Shown here: positions 21,721-34,393 of the stretch, piece by piece | How the letters are laid out: the number at the start of each line of letters is the position of its first letter | Position numbering within the stretch: position 1 is the stretch's first letter | Assembly: GCA_029204225.1 (NCBI GenBank) | Contig: CM055102.1 | Coordinates: forward strand, 36,328,585 to 36,392,584 | Reading direction: 5' to 3' | From: Diphasiastrum complanatum | Taxonomy: Eukaryota; Streptophyta; Lycopodiopsida; Lycopodiales; Lycopodiaceae | DNA: 64,000 nucleotides | The notes under the pieces: generated by a model | Told to the model about the DNA's origin: nothing | The model's database searches: none | Seen by the model: the letters and a program-made list of their open reading frames with translations, nothing else | Program-made: the position numbers and the translations under genes

Positions 21721-23473
21721 CAGTTGTCTGAAGTTTAGCGTTGATGATTTTCTTTGCTTCTGCCAAGCTATCTTTTGCAAATAACTTCGCAGCATCGCGG
21801 TCATAGTCAGGGTCATCTTTGAGATCTTCTTTAGTCGTAGATTTGTTCGTTGTTTTGCTAGAGGATTTCTTCTTCGAGGATTTTCTGCGCTTTGTCGAAG
21901 ATTTCTGATCAGATTTCGAGGAGCTTTTGCTTCTCGTTGTGACTTTGAATAATTTCTCCACGTTACTTGGCCATGACTGATCTTCTGTCTTTGTCAGTTT
22001 TCCTTCAATAACGTCAATTCTCTGCACAACAGCATCAGTCGCAGCTTTCGCTTTCGTGTCTACAGCAGCTGGTGTTGCCACATACTGATATTTGAGTCGC
22101 AGCTTCTGCAACTGAGGGCAGTCAGGATACTTGTGGCCAGACCCTCTGCAATTCGACCATAATGGTACATAACCAATCGGCTTTTGCGGTTGAGGAAAGT
22201 CAGGAGAAAAATGTCCCAGCTGGTTGTCCGAAACTGGTTTAGTCACGGTTTGAGACTTCGTTGGTCCGACAAATTCAAGAGGATTATGTCTTCTTGGTGC
22301 GAACTTGGGTCAATCCTGCTGGGTTGATGCTGCAGTACCTTGTACATAGTTAGTAGTCACATCATTTTGAAAAATAAAAAGTACCTCCTGGGTAGGATCT
22401 TCAATGTATTTGACATTCACAGTAGTGCAGTCTTCCTTAGTGTGTCTAGAAGTTCCACATTTCATACACCACATTCTTGAGTTGGAAGAAGACGCTTTTG
22501 GTCTTTTATCTGCAACTTCAGAGATCTGCACTTTCAAGTCATTAAACTTTTTATTAAGGTCAGTCATATTACTCTTCCAAAGCTTTTTCACTTTAGAAGC
22601 TGACGACTTATCCTCGACAACTTTCGTGTCGTCCTTTCGTTTAGTTTGTCGTTTATTCTTTCTCTCTCCTTTGTCAGCTTCTGATTCTAATGAATCGCTG
22701 CTTTCAGATTCTAAACTTGAAGAGTTGGTATTGGAATCAGAATCTGAATCATCATCGTTGTCACTAGAATCAGTCTTCGACTTTCGAGATTTACTAGTCA
22801 ACCGTCGCTTTCGTGCTAGTTTCAAGGTCTCAAAATTTTTGGCACTAGCTATTACTGCTGCTAAGGAGGTCATGTCCCCTTGTCTGCAATACCGATCAAT
22901 CTTTGGTGGTAAACCAGCCAAAAACCATTCGATCTGCATATCCATGGGATATACACCGGTTAGTTTTCCTATGAGATTTTTAACCTTTCGTGTATATTTG
23001 CGAAGGGATTCTTTACTCTTCTTCTAAACATTGTTCAGACGTCCAAGAATTCTAGATTTGTAACCGATCTCTCTGAATTGGTTCAGAAATGCATCTTTTA
23101 GCAAGTACCAGGTTCCTACACGGCCTGGTTCAACTTGGCTGTACCAGATGCGCGCCTACATTCTTAGCAGACCAGGGAAGATTCGTAGTTTGTCTACGTC
23201 AGTTCCCTCGTTATTTGCATTGGCTATTGACTCAAATTGTGAGACATAGCTATCTGCATCATCGGAAGAAGTCCCTTTAAAATAATTGTATTTAATTTTA
23301 GAGATAGAAGTGAAACATGTAGCAAGACCCTCCATACTGAAGCTAATTAGGAGTTCAAGTAACTGGGCAGTGATTTCGTCTAGATTTCTTTGACTAGTAC
23401 TTTCACTTTGTCTTCGTAAAAATTCCTCTCTAAGCTTACGACATCGTTCTAATCTGGATTCTCTATCTGACAT
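21721..23473 (-). pseudogene. Ty3/gypsy gag with two zinc knuckles, broken
   Basis: Starts near 23473 ('MSDRESRLERCRKLR'), about 55 bp downstream of the PBS. The capsid part passes through two frames ('YFKGTSSDDADSYVSQFESI', then 'EWFLAGLPPKIDRY'). A Ser/Asp/Glu-rich linker follows (22750-22650). A CCHC knuckle lies near 22475-22430 (C-x2-C-x4-H-x4-C, 'WCMKCGTSRHTKEDC') and a second, with its first Cys changed, near 22155-22115 ('NCRGSGHKYPDC'). A lysine/serine-rich tail precedes protease. Gag would form the virus-like particle; this copy cannot, because of several frameshifts. Confidence 0.85.
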
Positions 23474-23526
23474 ACACTAAAGATGGAGATGGATTTGTCA
23501 GATTTCTTATAACTTTCCTAAACTAT

Positions 23527-23543
23527 CCCCGACAACGACGCCA
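23527..23543 (-). other. Primer-binding site of Tat/Athila type
   Basis: On the minus strand TGGCGTCGTTGTCGGGG. It resembles, with two changes, the TGGCGCCGTTGCCGGGG PBS used by many plant Athila/Tat elements. It lies between the LTR and the gag start in the right order. Confidence 0.8.
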
Positions 23544-23555
23544 AAAATTGGTATA

Positions 23556-24804
23556 TGTCGTTAATATAGATTTTATAGTAAATAATGTCATTCCCTCAGA
23601 GGACAACATTAGAAAGTTATGTTTTTGGTACAATTTATGACAAGTAATTTTGAGTGTAATTCTGGTTGTCAACAGACATTAAAAAGTAACTAGTATTACT
23701 TATGTTTGGGATGGGTAATGTTAATAAATTCAGAACAACAATCTGGCCTCTATTGAATTGAAAAAAGCGCGTTCTACAGATGAGATGTTATCAAAGTAGT
23801 ACAACAGTAGTACACTCTGACTGATTAAGGTGTCAACAGAGAATCGAGAATTGTTCGATGTATTCGCGACTGTGCAGACAATTAATTAATCGCGTTCACG
23901 AACTATTCGTTTCTAAACAGAAGTCCTCAACAACTAAAGCCCAACTTAATGGTTAAAGAACACTAAGAGTTTTAGAACACGTTAGAAACTTATGTCAATG
24001 CCAATCAAGAAAACAGATCAAAGACTCAATTCTTCAGACAGGGACTGTCATCTCATATGTATACATACAGCTTTATTCAATGATCGTGCTAGACTGTACC
24101 AAAGATAGTCGTTATTCGAGTGCCGAAAAGAAAGTATTCGCAACAGACGAATAAGATGGTTTTAAGACAGTTCTTTAGAGCATGCTTTACGAAAACACAG
24201 CAAACGACCTTAATGCACTAGAGCATCTGTCTGATCAGAGAGTAATTCATGAAATGCGTTAGAGATTGTTAGCAGACTCAAGATCACTCACACTCAGCAG
24301 TGCGGAGGACAGTCTTAAGAGAGAATAACTCACAGAACTCTATTCACTTCTTCAATCTCTTACATAAGCATAAACTCTTCTCTCTCGATGATCGAGACTG
24401 AAGTGTGAGATCTATATATGTTCTACGGGGTGAACAAACACACCTCTTAAACAATAGGTGCGTCGCTCCCGCAAAAGGGTCTAGTTAACAATTAGAATAA
24501 AAATACGCTCAACTATACTATAGGAGACATACTTAACTTATGAGTTAAAGTTACTCTAGTTTAACATGTCTTTTTGTATCTAGTCGTTTCGTATGGACGA
24601 CCTAGTAAAGGTTATCCAAAGCAATGTCTTTTCCTTTTAAAGGTCTTGCCCTTAATTACAAGGCAAGTACTTAGGAGATATATTCCCAAAAAATGACTTA
24701 GGCCTCTTTATAATTTATACTTAACCAGCTCATATCTTCATTTTCGAGTACATCATGCCAAATTTATGTTGATATTCAATATTTAACATTTTTGTGGCAT
24801 CACA
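23556..24804 (-). mobile_element. 5' LTR of the Tat/Athila-like gypsy element
   Basis: On the plus strand it starts TGTCGTTAATATAG at 23556, 12 bp from the PBS, and ends ...GTGGCATCACA at about 24804, where the minisatellite begins (about 1.25 kb). A CTATATATG box lies near 24414. No second copy is seen at the other end of the element near 16 kb, so the 3' LTR is lost. Confidence 0.7.
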
Positions 24805-25235
24805 ATAACGATGGTTCAACGATGCTATAACGATGGATGTTTCAATGATGGTTCAACGATGATGTTTCTAACGATGGATGTTTCAACGATGGATGCTATA
24901 ACATCTGTATCAGTGCCTCAACGATGTTTCAACGATGGTTAAACGATGGATGCTATAACATCTGTATCAATGCTTCAAAGGTCAACGATGGATGGTTCAG
25001 AGATTCGATTTGGTGTTATAACGATGGTTCAACGATGCTATAACGATGGTTCAACAATGGATGGTTCAACAATGGATGATTCAACGATGGATGCTATAAC
25101 ATAATGACACTATTATTATAACGATGGTTCCAACGATGGATGCTATAACATCCGTATCAGTGCTTCAACGATGGATTCTATAAAATCTGTATCAGTGCTT
25201 CAACGATGGTTCAACGATGGATGGTTCAGAGACTT
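24805..25235. repeat. TAACGATGG-type minisatellite, right part
   Basis: Dozens of diverged copies of AACGATGGTTCAACGATGG, GCTATAACAT.TGTATCAGTG and GTTCAGAGA. Shares units, including GATTTGGTGTTATA, with 15790-16011. The array starts exactly at the end of the LTR. Confidence 0.9.
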
Positions 25236-26045
25236 GCCTATAGAAATACAAAGGAATCTGCCATAGGCAGAAACCGCATATCAACTAAACCGCAACCGCA
25301 CCGCAAAGGGCCAGCATGTGGTTCATAACGATTCCAAGTCTCAAAGGAATGAAATTGCAACCTTCCAAACCGTAGAGTCAAAGTTGTGATGACCAACGGT
25401 AAGGCCAAAATCTTTGATCCATTCTTTAACTTGGCAATCTAGAATTTGTAGCATAGCATCCAACGCGACTCAGACTAAAGACTCCATAAAATGACTAAAT
25501 TAAAACAAAACGCACAATTCGGATGGTGGAGGCAGTTGGTGTGCATTTGGAATGCAATTCAAGGACGAATGTGGCTAGGTTGCGATTGTCTGCGGTGCAA
25601 CAGTGGTCGATTACGGTTGTAGCGGGCGAGTGTGGTTGCAGCGGACAATTGCGGTTTCAACGGTCTATTGTGGTTCTGTTGTTGACGATGGCTGCGGCTC
25701 ACGGCGATCACTATGGTGTAACGTAGTTGTGTGAGATGGCTATGGCTCAAGGCAGTCGCTACAGTTGTGAGTCGGCTCGATGCGGTTGTAATGCGTGTAG
25801 TGCGGTTGGAAAGCAAGGGGACTGCGGTTGAGGGTGGGTAGGATGGTGGACGGAAATGGCAAGTGAATACGGTGTCTGTTCGGTGGCTACGGTGCAAAGA
25901 GTGAAGCAATGGGGGTTTTGTTGAATGTATTCCCTATGGCTCAATGCAGTTCTCACGGTGCAGAGTGGTCACTACGATGCAATGCGATTGTTACGGCTGG
26001 AAGGTGGTTGCAATGACTGTAGTGTGATTATGGTCTCAATGGTTC
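25236..26045. repeat. Degenerate GCGGTTG/CCGCAA minisatellite
   Basis: Irregular repeats of TGCGGTTG, GTGGTTGCAGCGG, TACGGTTG and CTACGGTGCAA, each about 20-30 bp, with no intact period. It lies between two clearer arrays. No coding potential is credible here although short ORFs are open. Confidence 0.65.
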
Positions 26046-26845
26046 AAGGGTCGGTTGAGATCTGAGATCATCCATCGATTGAAAACTAACGCGAGAACAT
26101 CGGTCGAGATCTGACGCGAGGTCATCGGTTGAGATCTAACACGAGGGTGTCGGTCGAGTTCTGACGCGAGGATGTCGATTGAGATCTGACGCGAAGCGTC
26201 GGTCGAGATCTGACACGAGGTCGTCGATTGAGATTGTAAGCAGATCCCGTCGGTTGAGATTTTAATGAGGTCGTCAGTTGAGATCTAACTGAGTGCGTCG
26301 GTCGAGATTCAGGCAACTCGTCGGTTGAGATCTAACTGATGGCGTTGGTCAAGATCTAACTGATGGCGTCGGTCGAGATCTAACTGATGGCGTCGGTCGA
26401 GATTTGACTGATGGACGTCGGTTGAGATCTGACTGATAGCGTCGGTCGAGATTCAGGCAACTTGTCAATCAAGATTTGAACGATTGGCTTTGGTTGAGAT
26501 TTCACGGGGCACCGCCTGTTGAGATGTCACAAAGTGTCGTCGGTTGAGATTTCAGAAAAAGGCTTCGGTTGAGATCTAACACATGGGCATCGGTCGAGAT
26601 TGAAATGAGGTCGTCGGTTGAGATCTGATGGAGTACCGTTGGTTGAGATCTGAGTGAAAACCGTCGGTCAAGATTTCAATAAATTTTATCGGTCGAGATG
26701 TAACAGATGACCGTCAATTGAGATCTGAGAGAGTGTGTGCTAGTTGAGAGTCAATAGAATGCATCGGTTGAGATTGGACACGAGCTCTCCGGTTGAGATT
26801 TCAACACAGGGGGGGCTCCGGTTGAGATGTGATCGTGAGGGGATG
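26046..26845. repeat. ~30-bp minisatellite with core GTCGGTTGAGATCT
   Basis: About 26 diverged units of roughly 28-33 bp, each with a core TCGGT(T/C)GAGAT(C/T) followed by variable sequence such as TGACGCGAGG or AACTGATGGC. Clear to the eye from 26050 to 26830. The same core appears at 56900-57220. Confidence 0.92.
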
Positions 26846-28059
26846 AGCGAAGCGTGGACAAGGTTGCGGGTTTCTGATGTAGAAGGTGTTGGAGTTCAAT
26901 GGGCAACGGTGTCAAATGTTTACAGATCCAAAGGTCCAGAGGATCTGTTTACTACGTTCTTTTGATCCTTGCTTACAGCTTCTATTTCTTGGTATTCTGC
27001 CTGTTACCAGGTTTCATGGCATTCGTTATGTGTGCTCTTGATATTACGATGCCAAACCAGGCAGAAGGAAACAGATTCTCATTGTAGTATATTGTTTTTG
27101 TCCTACCTATCAGAGGACTACTCAGGGTCGAACTCTCTTGAACGCACTTACATTCTAACAGAGATGCAAGCCAAGAACGCTCATTCACAGATCAGAGTGT
27201 AGTCCAAATGAACATTCAGCAGATTCTACAACTATTTACTCCTAAAAACAAATTGAATCAGAGCCTAAACTTTACTAAGATGAGCTACACTTGCATGAAT
27301 TGACAAACCAAGAAACAAGAAACTAATCTACAGCATGTTAGAAGTCCAAGAATCAAGAAACCAACCAGTCTATTGATTCTTGGACATCCCAAGAACATCA
27401 AGAACTGGATTGTAAAGAGATATGCAAGAAGTACATCACAGATCCAGCCTATTTAGTTTACCTGAATGCTAGTTCCTACATTAATCCACAAACAAGAAAA
27501 GAAGCTAATCCACTCTAGGAAAGCAGCAAATCTAATCCACTCTACAATCCACAACCACACACAAAAGGAGGGAAGGGCAAGATCATAAATGCATCACTCA
27601 AGAAACAAGAATGATCAAGGAGCTCGATGGATGCAACAAACTCATGAAGGCTCTTCTCATTTCAGCATGGAGATGATACAATTCACAAAAAGCTCCTCTA
27701 CTCAAAGAGGGAGTCTCTTAAATAAGCAAGAGAGCTCCTTAGGTGGCATCCTAGTGGAATTTCCACATTTCACAATTTACAAGTGGAATAATGCTCTCCA
27801 CTAGAGGTCACCATCAAAAGGTGGCTCACTCTACTTTCTTTAAGAGGGGTCTACTTGCATTTAATACATTTGCCTAGAAATACTAGTTCCTACATGGTCA
27901 TTCCATCTTCTAGGATTACACAGTTCTTACTTGTCATTACTAACTAGTATTCCTCGGCTCTTGGTCTTCGTTCGTCTCGTCTTCTCAGAGACCTCCTCGG
28001 TCTAAGGTGAGAGGTGCTCTTGAGTTGCTCTGTCCGAGTATCTTGGGGATTCGTCATAA
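26846..28059. other. Spacer of unassigned sequence
   Basis: No recognisable gene. Sequence from 27900 to 28060 (GTCTCGTCTTCTCAGAGACC) may belong to the gypsy remnant that follows. Confidence 0.4.
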
Positions 28060-28725
28060 TCAGCCAACAATCTTTTTGGGGTCAGTGGCAATGCCATTTC
28101 GGAAAATAATATGTCCTAACACAATACCATGTGTTACCCAGATTTGGCAATTTTCAGGATTAAGAGAGATGCCTAAGCGTTGACATTGGATAAAAAAATT
28201 TCGAGCACAAACAGATGGCGTGTTTCTTCTGAATGTGCACCTAAATCATCCAAGTAAACCTCTAGGGTGTTGCCCATCTACTGAGAAAAGGCAGCTTGCA
28301 TAACACGTTGGAAGGTGCTAGGGGCATTGCAGAGACCAAAAGGCATGACTTTCCAACAATTTGGATCATATTGTAACCGCTAAAGCCATCTAAGAAGGAG
28401 TAAGCCTCATCTCCTGCTAGATTTTCTAAGATGGATTCTCCGAAAGGTAATGGAAAATGATCACGTTCTGTGATGACATTAAGTTTCTTAAAGTCGACAT
28501 AGATTCGGACTTTTCCATTTTCCTTAACGTTGACGATTGGGGAGACCCACTCAGTATGTTCAATTTCATAGATGAATCTTACATCTAATAAGCGTTGGAG
28601 TTCTTCTTTGATTTTGGCCTTGTAGATCGGATTGCATCGGTAGGGATGACTAGCAGTTGGCCTTGCACCCAATTTTAGGTGAATACGATGCACAACTACT
28701 TGGGGTGAGATGCCTTTCATGTCTT
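28060..28725 (-). pseudogene. Ty3/gypsy reverse transcriptase fragment
   Basis: Read leftwards from about 28725: 'VHRIHLKLGARPTA', 'PIYKAKIKEELQRLLD', 'WVSPIVNVKENGKVRIYVDF', 'DHFPLPF', 'SFLDGFSGYN'. After a frame change, the catalytic 'EVYLDDL' box lies near 28260-28240 and 'ILKIAKSG' follows. Frame shifts and stops occur near 28360 and 28180. RNase H and integrase are missing to the left. Confidence 0.9.
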
Positions 28726-30278
28726 TATAGGACCAAGCAAAGACATGTCTATATTTAAGCAGTAGCTTTTCAAGCCGTCTGTGTTGTTCGCGATTGAGAT
28801 GAGCCCCGACGTGGACAATATATTCGTTGGTTTCATTTGGCTCACTCAGAGAAAGGGTGGTAAATCACGCAGGGCCTTCGTAGGGCAAATTACCATTTGG
28901 CTCACGTTGAGTTTGGGATAATTGGATTGCGACATCCTCGATCGTATGGTTCTTAAAATATGAAGGGACATCATGGGGCGCCGAAGATTCAAGGGGGGCC
29001 TTGCCTTTCACTTGTCAAGATGGTGATTGAGGACGTTCGGGGTTTGGTGTAGGAACAGAGGCAAACTCAAAAACTTCCCTAATGGTTGTGAGGTCACCAG
29101 GCGGTTGAATTTGAAGCGATTTTTTCATCTTTTCTTTCATAGAATGGCACGATCAAGTTTACCCCGAGGTTACCATCGGCTGCCTTCTACAGCACGACTC
29201 AACCTCTAATCTTTCTTTCATCCACATGCAAGCATGAATCTAGATTAGAGGGCACATTCTGACATCCAAATTAGAAAGCAAGTTTCAAACACATCTGGTT
29301 CGTTTGCAGGACAACGATCCATTTGCCCAAACGAGATGCTCCAACTGCTGGCAATAACACCTCATTCCAGCTGTTTTACTTGCCTACCACACTCCTCTCT
29401 CAAACCTCGTTTCTGATCAGAAGTTTCAGTCAAGTTTCTGAACAGAGGTTTCTGAACAAAGGTTTCAATCAAGTTTCCCTTCATGCAACTCTTCTGCAGG
29501 ATTTTCTTTTTCTATTCCATGAAAACAAGCATTGCTGTGACCCTCTCTACACTTGCTTTCATCTGAACAGAGGTTTCATCCCTCCCCAAATCAGATTTTA
29601 CAAATACTAAGAGTAAATAGGTTTGCTATTCAAACCTCCTCACGTCAACAAGCTACAGGATCGCAGGAGTTCCAAGAAATCAGTTGCATCCACAATTAAT
29701 CTTGCATGCATTCACAATCTAAATCTGTCACAGCTTAGAGAGTCACAAATTTATATTTTCCAATCAATGTTTTTCAGTTTTCTTGTTCACAGTTTACATG
29801 CTTCACAAGAGGATTAGTCTGAGAACCTTAAATCCTCTCATGCAAACCGTAATTTCAAATTTCCAGCAGTAGTCAGCTTATTCATCCAGGATAAATCGAT
29901 TCCTTGTCAATCTATCAACAAATAGCCTGCTACTTAATCTGAATCAAAACTGTTCAAAACATTATGGACCCATGCAAATCACTCATCTAAAAAAACAGAT
30001 TTGAACAAGAAAGTGGATCTACACATGCAAATCATTCTAGGCTTCAAAAAATGAGAATGAATTCCACACTAATTCACAGCATCTCTAACAAAATCAAACA
30101 AGGAGAAGAGCACTCTACCACCAAGTTTGAAAAGCATGCTCAACAAGAATTAGTGAATCCAAATCCAATTTTTCTTGAAAAAATAGCACTCCATTTGGGA
30201 TGTAAATCCATGTGCGTTCAAATTCCGATTTGATGTAGAACTTCTCTCCATCCCATCCAAAAACTGCAACTTAGCCGG
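28726..30278 (-). mobile_element. Internal region between PBS and RT, no coding capacity
   Basis: If the LTR at 30292 belongs with the RT at 28.7 kb, this 1.5 kb should hold gag and protease, but no zinc knuckle or protease motif is visible. Diverged repeats of TTTCTGAACAGAGGTTTC near 29410-29480 suggest a repetitive leader. Either gag was lost or two elements are juxtaposed. Confidence 0.4.
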
Positions 30279-30290
30279 GCTCTGATACCA
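30279..30290 (-). other. Primer-binding site, initiator tRNA-Met
   Basis: The minus strand reads TGGTATCAGAGC, a perfect plant PBS, one base from the LTR edge. Confidence 0.85.
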
Positions 30291-30291
30291 A

Positions 30292-30778
30292 TGTAAAGAC
30301 CACTAGGGATAAACCCCTAAGATGAGGATAGGAAAACACAAGAGAGACTGTGGAGCAAAACCACCCAACCAAACCTAGATCCCTCCTGGAGAATCCTCTT
30401 GGATCTAGCCCTCAAGCCATGCCAATGTGACAACAAGAGGAGAAGAGCTCAACAGGTAACCTAGACCAAGTCGTCGACGGGATAGTCTCTACCTCAATAT
30501 ATAGAGAGTAGGATCCAGTGCACGAGCACATGCAATCCCGATGCAGGTCAACAATAAATAGGTTACAACTCTGCATACATACCTCCTGCCTATATCAATC
30601 ACATGTACATGCACTACTCCATATGTCTCAATTAGAGTGTCTAGGTTCTCTCAAGGTCATTAGTCACCAACAGGCCTTGACTTGGAATTAAATCTAGGCG
30701 TGACCAATAATCTCGAACACTGGAGGGCCGGTCTACCATATTAGGACTATTCCAGGTCCTTAATCGAATATGGCCGTA

Positions 30779-30781
<3 letters not shown>
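30292..30781 (-). mobile_element. LTR of a gypsy-like element (TGTTACGGCC family)
   Basis: On the minus strand it begins TGTTACGGCC (30781) and ends GGTCTTTACA (30292), 490 bp, directly before a perfect PBS. Ends are inverted-like (TGTTACGG / TGTAAAGA). A TATA-like CTATATATTGAGG is seen on the minus strand near 30500. An (AC)n(TC)n tract abuts its outer end. Confidence 0.75.
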
Positions 30782-31500
<719 letters not shown>

Positions 31501-31639
31501 AAAAATCATCGTCCATCAACGACATACTGAATTTCCAAATCATCGGCCGCCACCTAGATCGGCCGCCATTGCCTGTCAACGACGGGCACTCTTTACTAGT
31601 TCACAATATAATTTTTTTTCAATATTTGTTATTCTTGTT

Positions 31640-31925
31640 ATGGATGTTTTTGGTGTGTGTCTAAATAGTTGTGAATTCTCTACAATTCTTAACTCTATAA
31701 ATTTAGGTCATGAACAAGCAATGAAAAATCAGATCATAAGTAAATTAAAAGATGTTTTTCAATTAGAATTATCTCATGGTTCATTGTCTTCTAGGTCAAT
31801 TGACCACATGATAGAGTTGATTCCACGAAATCAACCTATCTCTAGACAATCTTATAGGTTCTCTCAAAAAGAGGAGACCAAGATTTCAAATCAAATTGCA
31901 ATGTGGCTACAAAATGAGATGCCAC
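31640..31925 (+). pseudogene. Ty3/gypsy fragment: end of protease/linker and N-terminus of RT
   Basis: One frame reads 'ISKLKDVFQLELSHG', 'RSIDHMIELIP' and 'QPISRQSYRFSQKEE', the conserved segment just before the RT fingers of gypsy elements. The similarity ends near 31920 and the reading frame then becomes unrelated. A short, isolated relic on the plus strand. Confidence 0.8.
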
Positions 31926-32536
31926 AGACGATTTTTGCTACAGTTGTCGCCACAACGATGCCATGCTTTCTTTCTTTTGATCCAAGTTCATTCCTTACAT
32001 GCCAATATAGGTCACAGTTTAGGGTTTCCATTTTGCATGCATGCATGATCACTTTTGTGTGGGGTAGTGGTCCTTTAACCAAAGTCCAAACTTTAAAAAT
32101 CAAGGCCATTATTACAATATAGCCTCTAATGTTGACTTTCTTTCAAACTCCATTCACTGACCTCAACACATAATACTGCCTTTGCAAGGAAAGATCCGCC
32201 TTTGCAAGGAAATAACAAAAACGTTGTAAAACTATGCAAAAAGTTGTCCGCTTGTTCTTAGTCAGATGGCCCTATGTGAGTTTTCTTAAAAAAAAAAAAG
32301 AGCTTCTCATTATTATATTATTAAGAACCACAAGCCTCCATAAAATATAAGCTATTCAATACTAATGGAAGGCAAAGCCCGTATTTAGACCGTCTCGGAA
32401 TCTTTGGTGCCCAACGAGAGCCTTTTCTTCTGTTGGTGGGAGGAGTTCGACTTCGGTTAGCGGCATAAAGTGGCGTACGTACGTAGACATACATAAATTT
32501 TTTTTTTGTGGGGGTGGTGGGGGGGCGGTCTTGCTT

Positions 32537-32607
32537 CGAGGCCCTTCCGCCCGCGGAAGAATGTGCGGCCCGAGGGCGCACATTCTTCCGTGGGCGGAAG
32601 GGCCTCG
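32537..32607. repeat. GC-rich 31-bp inverted repeat (hairpin)
   Basis: Arms 32537-32567 and 32577-32607 are complementary with a single mismatch around a 9-nt loop. Arm motifs are CGAGGCCCTTCCGCCC and GGGCGGAAGGGCCTCG. It stands out in otherwise A/T-rich DNA. Confidence 0.9.
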
Positions 32608-32675
32608 GAGCAGGACCTTCCCTTGCGTGAATTTTGTTTTTTTTTCCTTTTTTTGTTTGATGTAAATTTTTTTTT

Positions 32676-32765
32676 ACACGCACCCTCCGGGCCGAAGGTG
32701 CATGTAAAAAACAGTAAATTTTTTTATATGCACCCTCCGGAGTCTCTGGAAGATGCATGTAAAAA
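32676..32765. repeat. Two further small hairpins in A/T-rich DNA
   Basis: ACGCACCCTCCGGGCCGAAG followed by GTGCATGT, and TATGCACCCTCCGGAG followed by AAGATGCATG, are imperfect inverted repeats separated by T/A runs. They share GCACCCTCCGG and look like diverged copies of one foldback unit. Confidence 0.65.
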
Positions 32766-32859
32766 AAATTTGTCAAAAAAAAATTTGCTCCAAGGATTAC
32801 GTTTGAGACACTACCATTTCCGTAAAAATTTAATTGTAAAAATTTAAAAAATAATTTTA

Positions 32860-34337
32860 CGGCAATTGAAAGTTTGGACTGTTCCACGTTGACACAACGT
32901 GAAAGGCGCCTTCCTTGGCCTTCTTCGAAGCCTTTCCCTTTTTTCCTTGGAAGCTCTCTGCATTTGCAAACGAACGTTCTTCTTCTCCGAGCTTCGGCTG
33001 TGGCGCAGCTGCAGCCTCGCTTTTCGATCTCCAGTATCGCTGCTGCTGCTGCTGCTGCATTCATTGTATTACCAGGCTCCAGATTTCAGCGCCTTTGATG
33101 AGGCGAGACTTTTCTATTCTGCCTTGTATTGTGTATGATTCTTCTTCCGGCGTCCTGGCAGCATCACTCTGCCGACAGAAATTGAAGGCGGATTCAGATC
33201 TTATGGTAAGCACGGCTTTTGCCATTGAACCGTTCCTTTTTTTCTACAAAGGATAATGCTTGTTGTTTCTCAGTGCTGGAAAAGCCAGCCCCTAGTGTTT
33301 AGTTTTAGCATCTCAAAATAGGTTTTCAACTTAAAGATCCTCTTTCGATATGACTGCCGTAAAAATATCTGAGTCTGTTTCTGCCAAAAAAGCTGCGCTC
33401 GTAACATCCTGTCCATTGATTATTTCCACTTCAGATCCTTGGCGCTTTTCGTATTTTCGTGCAGAGGTCTGAAATTACAAGGCACTTGGTTGGTTCTAGC
33501 CTTTGGTCTATATGTGCTATTCTGCTGAATTATCCTAGACCTTTCATTGGAGCAGCCTGACGTTTGACCTGGATCATCATGAACTGCGTAGTATTCCTTA
33601 TTTTCTTATTGGCTGCTAGACTTTCTGTCGAAGCTTTCTTGGGGGATTTCACCCCTCAAGATATTAAAAATGCTCATTTCATGTAATATAACAGTTTCTT
33701 TTGTTTTGTAATCAGGCATCTACAATACAAGCAGGTTTTGATAATTTACTTTCTGCACCAGCTCATAGACTTTCAACGGCTTCATGCATTGATTGTTGTG
33801 ACTGTTTGTTGCTCCACTCTAGCCTCTGTTTTCAGTGATTCCGTGTCTAGGGTTTATTCTTTTTTGTCTTATGTATGTGGGGCTAACCTCCTGACCTCAA
33901 GTAGAGGAAAGGATACGTTCTCTAGCATGCCGCTAATTGGGGGACAATTCTGAGGTTTAGGTGCATTTGGAGTAATGGAACAGTTTCTTCTTCTAATGTT
34001 GGCAGGGGTCTCTCCATTCCATTTTCAGCATTGCAGAATTTTAGAACAAGCAAATATCAGTAGTTATGCACAAGTATCAATCTGCTGATTAATGGACAGC
34101 GCATTCACTGGATGAATGGTATTAGGATTTTATGCGGAAGTTGCAGATCTCACCCCTCCGTGGAGTTAAAATTTGTACAAGATCGATAAGACCTAGCTGA
34201 TGAAACACGAGCACATCACGTACCTGCGGATCCTAGAGTGAAAATTAGTCATACAGAGGCTTGCAAAATCATTCAATCAAGTAGAAATATATGAATGAGT
34301 CTTTGACTTCAAGAACAGACAACGTAACTGTATGTTT

Positions 34338-34392
<55 letters not shown>
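32860..34392 (+). promoter_or_regulatory. Putative promoter and 5'UTR region of the Abraxas-like gene
   Basis: A run (CTG)7 lies at about 33038-33058. A good donor ATG|GTAAGC is at 33206 and a pyrimidine-rich acceptor TTTTGTAATCAG ends at 33715; the short segment after it is followed by AAGCAG|GTTTTG near 33735. This is compatible with one or two 5'UTR introns. The short ORFs here have no recognisable domain. All transcript structure is inferred. Confidence 0.35.

Positions 34393-34393
<1 letters not shown>
34339..34393. repeat. (AG)27 microsatellite ending at the start codon
   Basis: The tract runs straight into ATGGCCAAG (ATG at 34393). In the same frame it would encode Arg-Glu repeats if translation began upstream at 34291, but the conserved domain begins at 34393, so it is taken as 5'UTR. 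Confidence 0.95.

Noticed and set aside
25523-26316. ORFs through the GCGGTTG and TCGGTTGAGAT arrays
   Set aside because: Low-complexity repeat translations without any domain.
26046-26845. Regularly spaced repeats as a CRISPR array
   Set aside because: Units are diverged, period varies and the sequence is from a plant; it is a minisatellite.
32321-33064. A 247-codon minus-strand ORF
   Set aside because: It reads through the GC-rich hairpins and T runs, has no recognisable domain and a biased composition (Arg/Lys/Pro).
34291-34392. Upstream ATG extending the Abraxas-like protein by 34 residues
   Set aside because: The extension is mostly the GA tract (Arg-Glu repeat), and the conserved domain starts just after the ATG at 34393.
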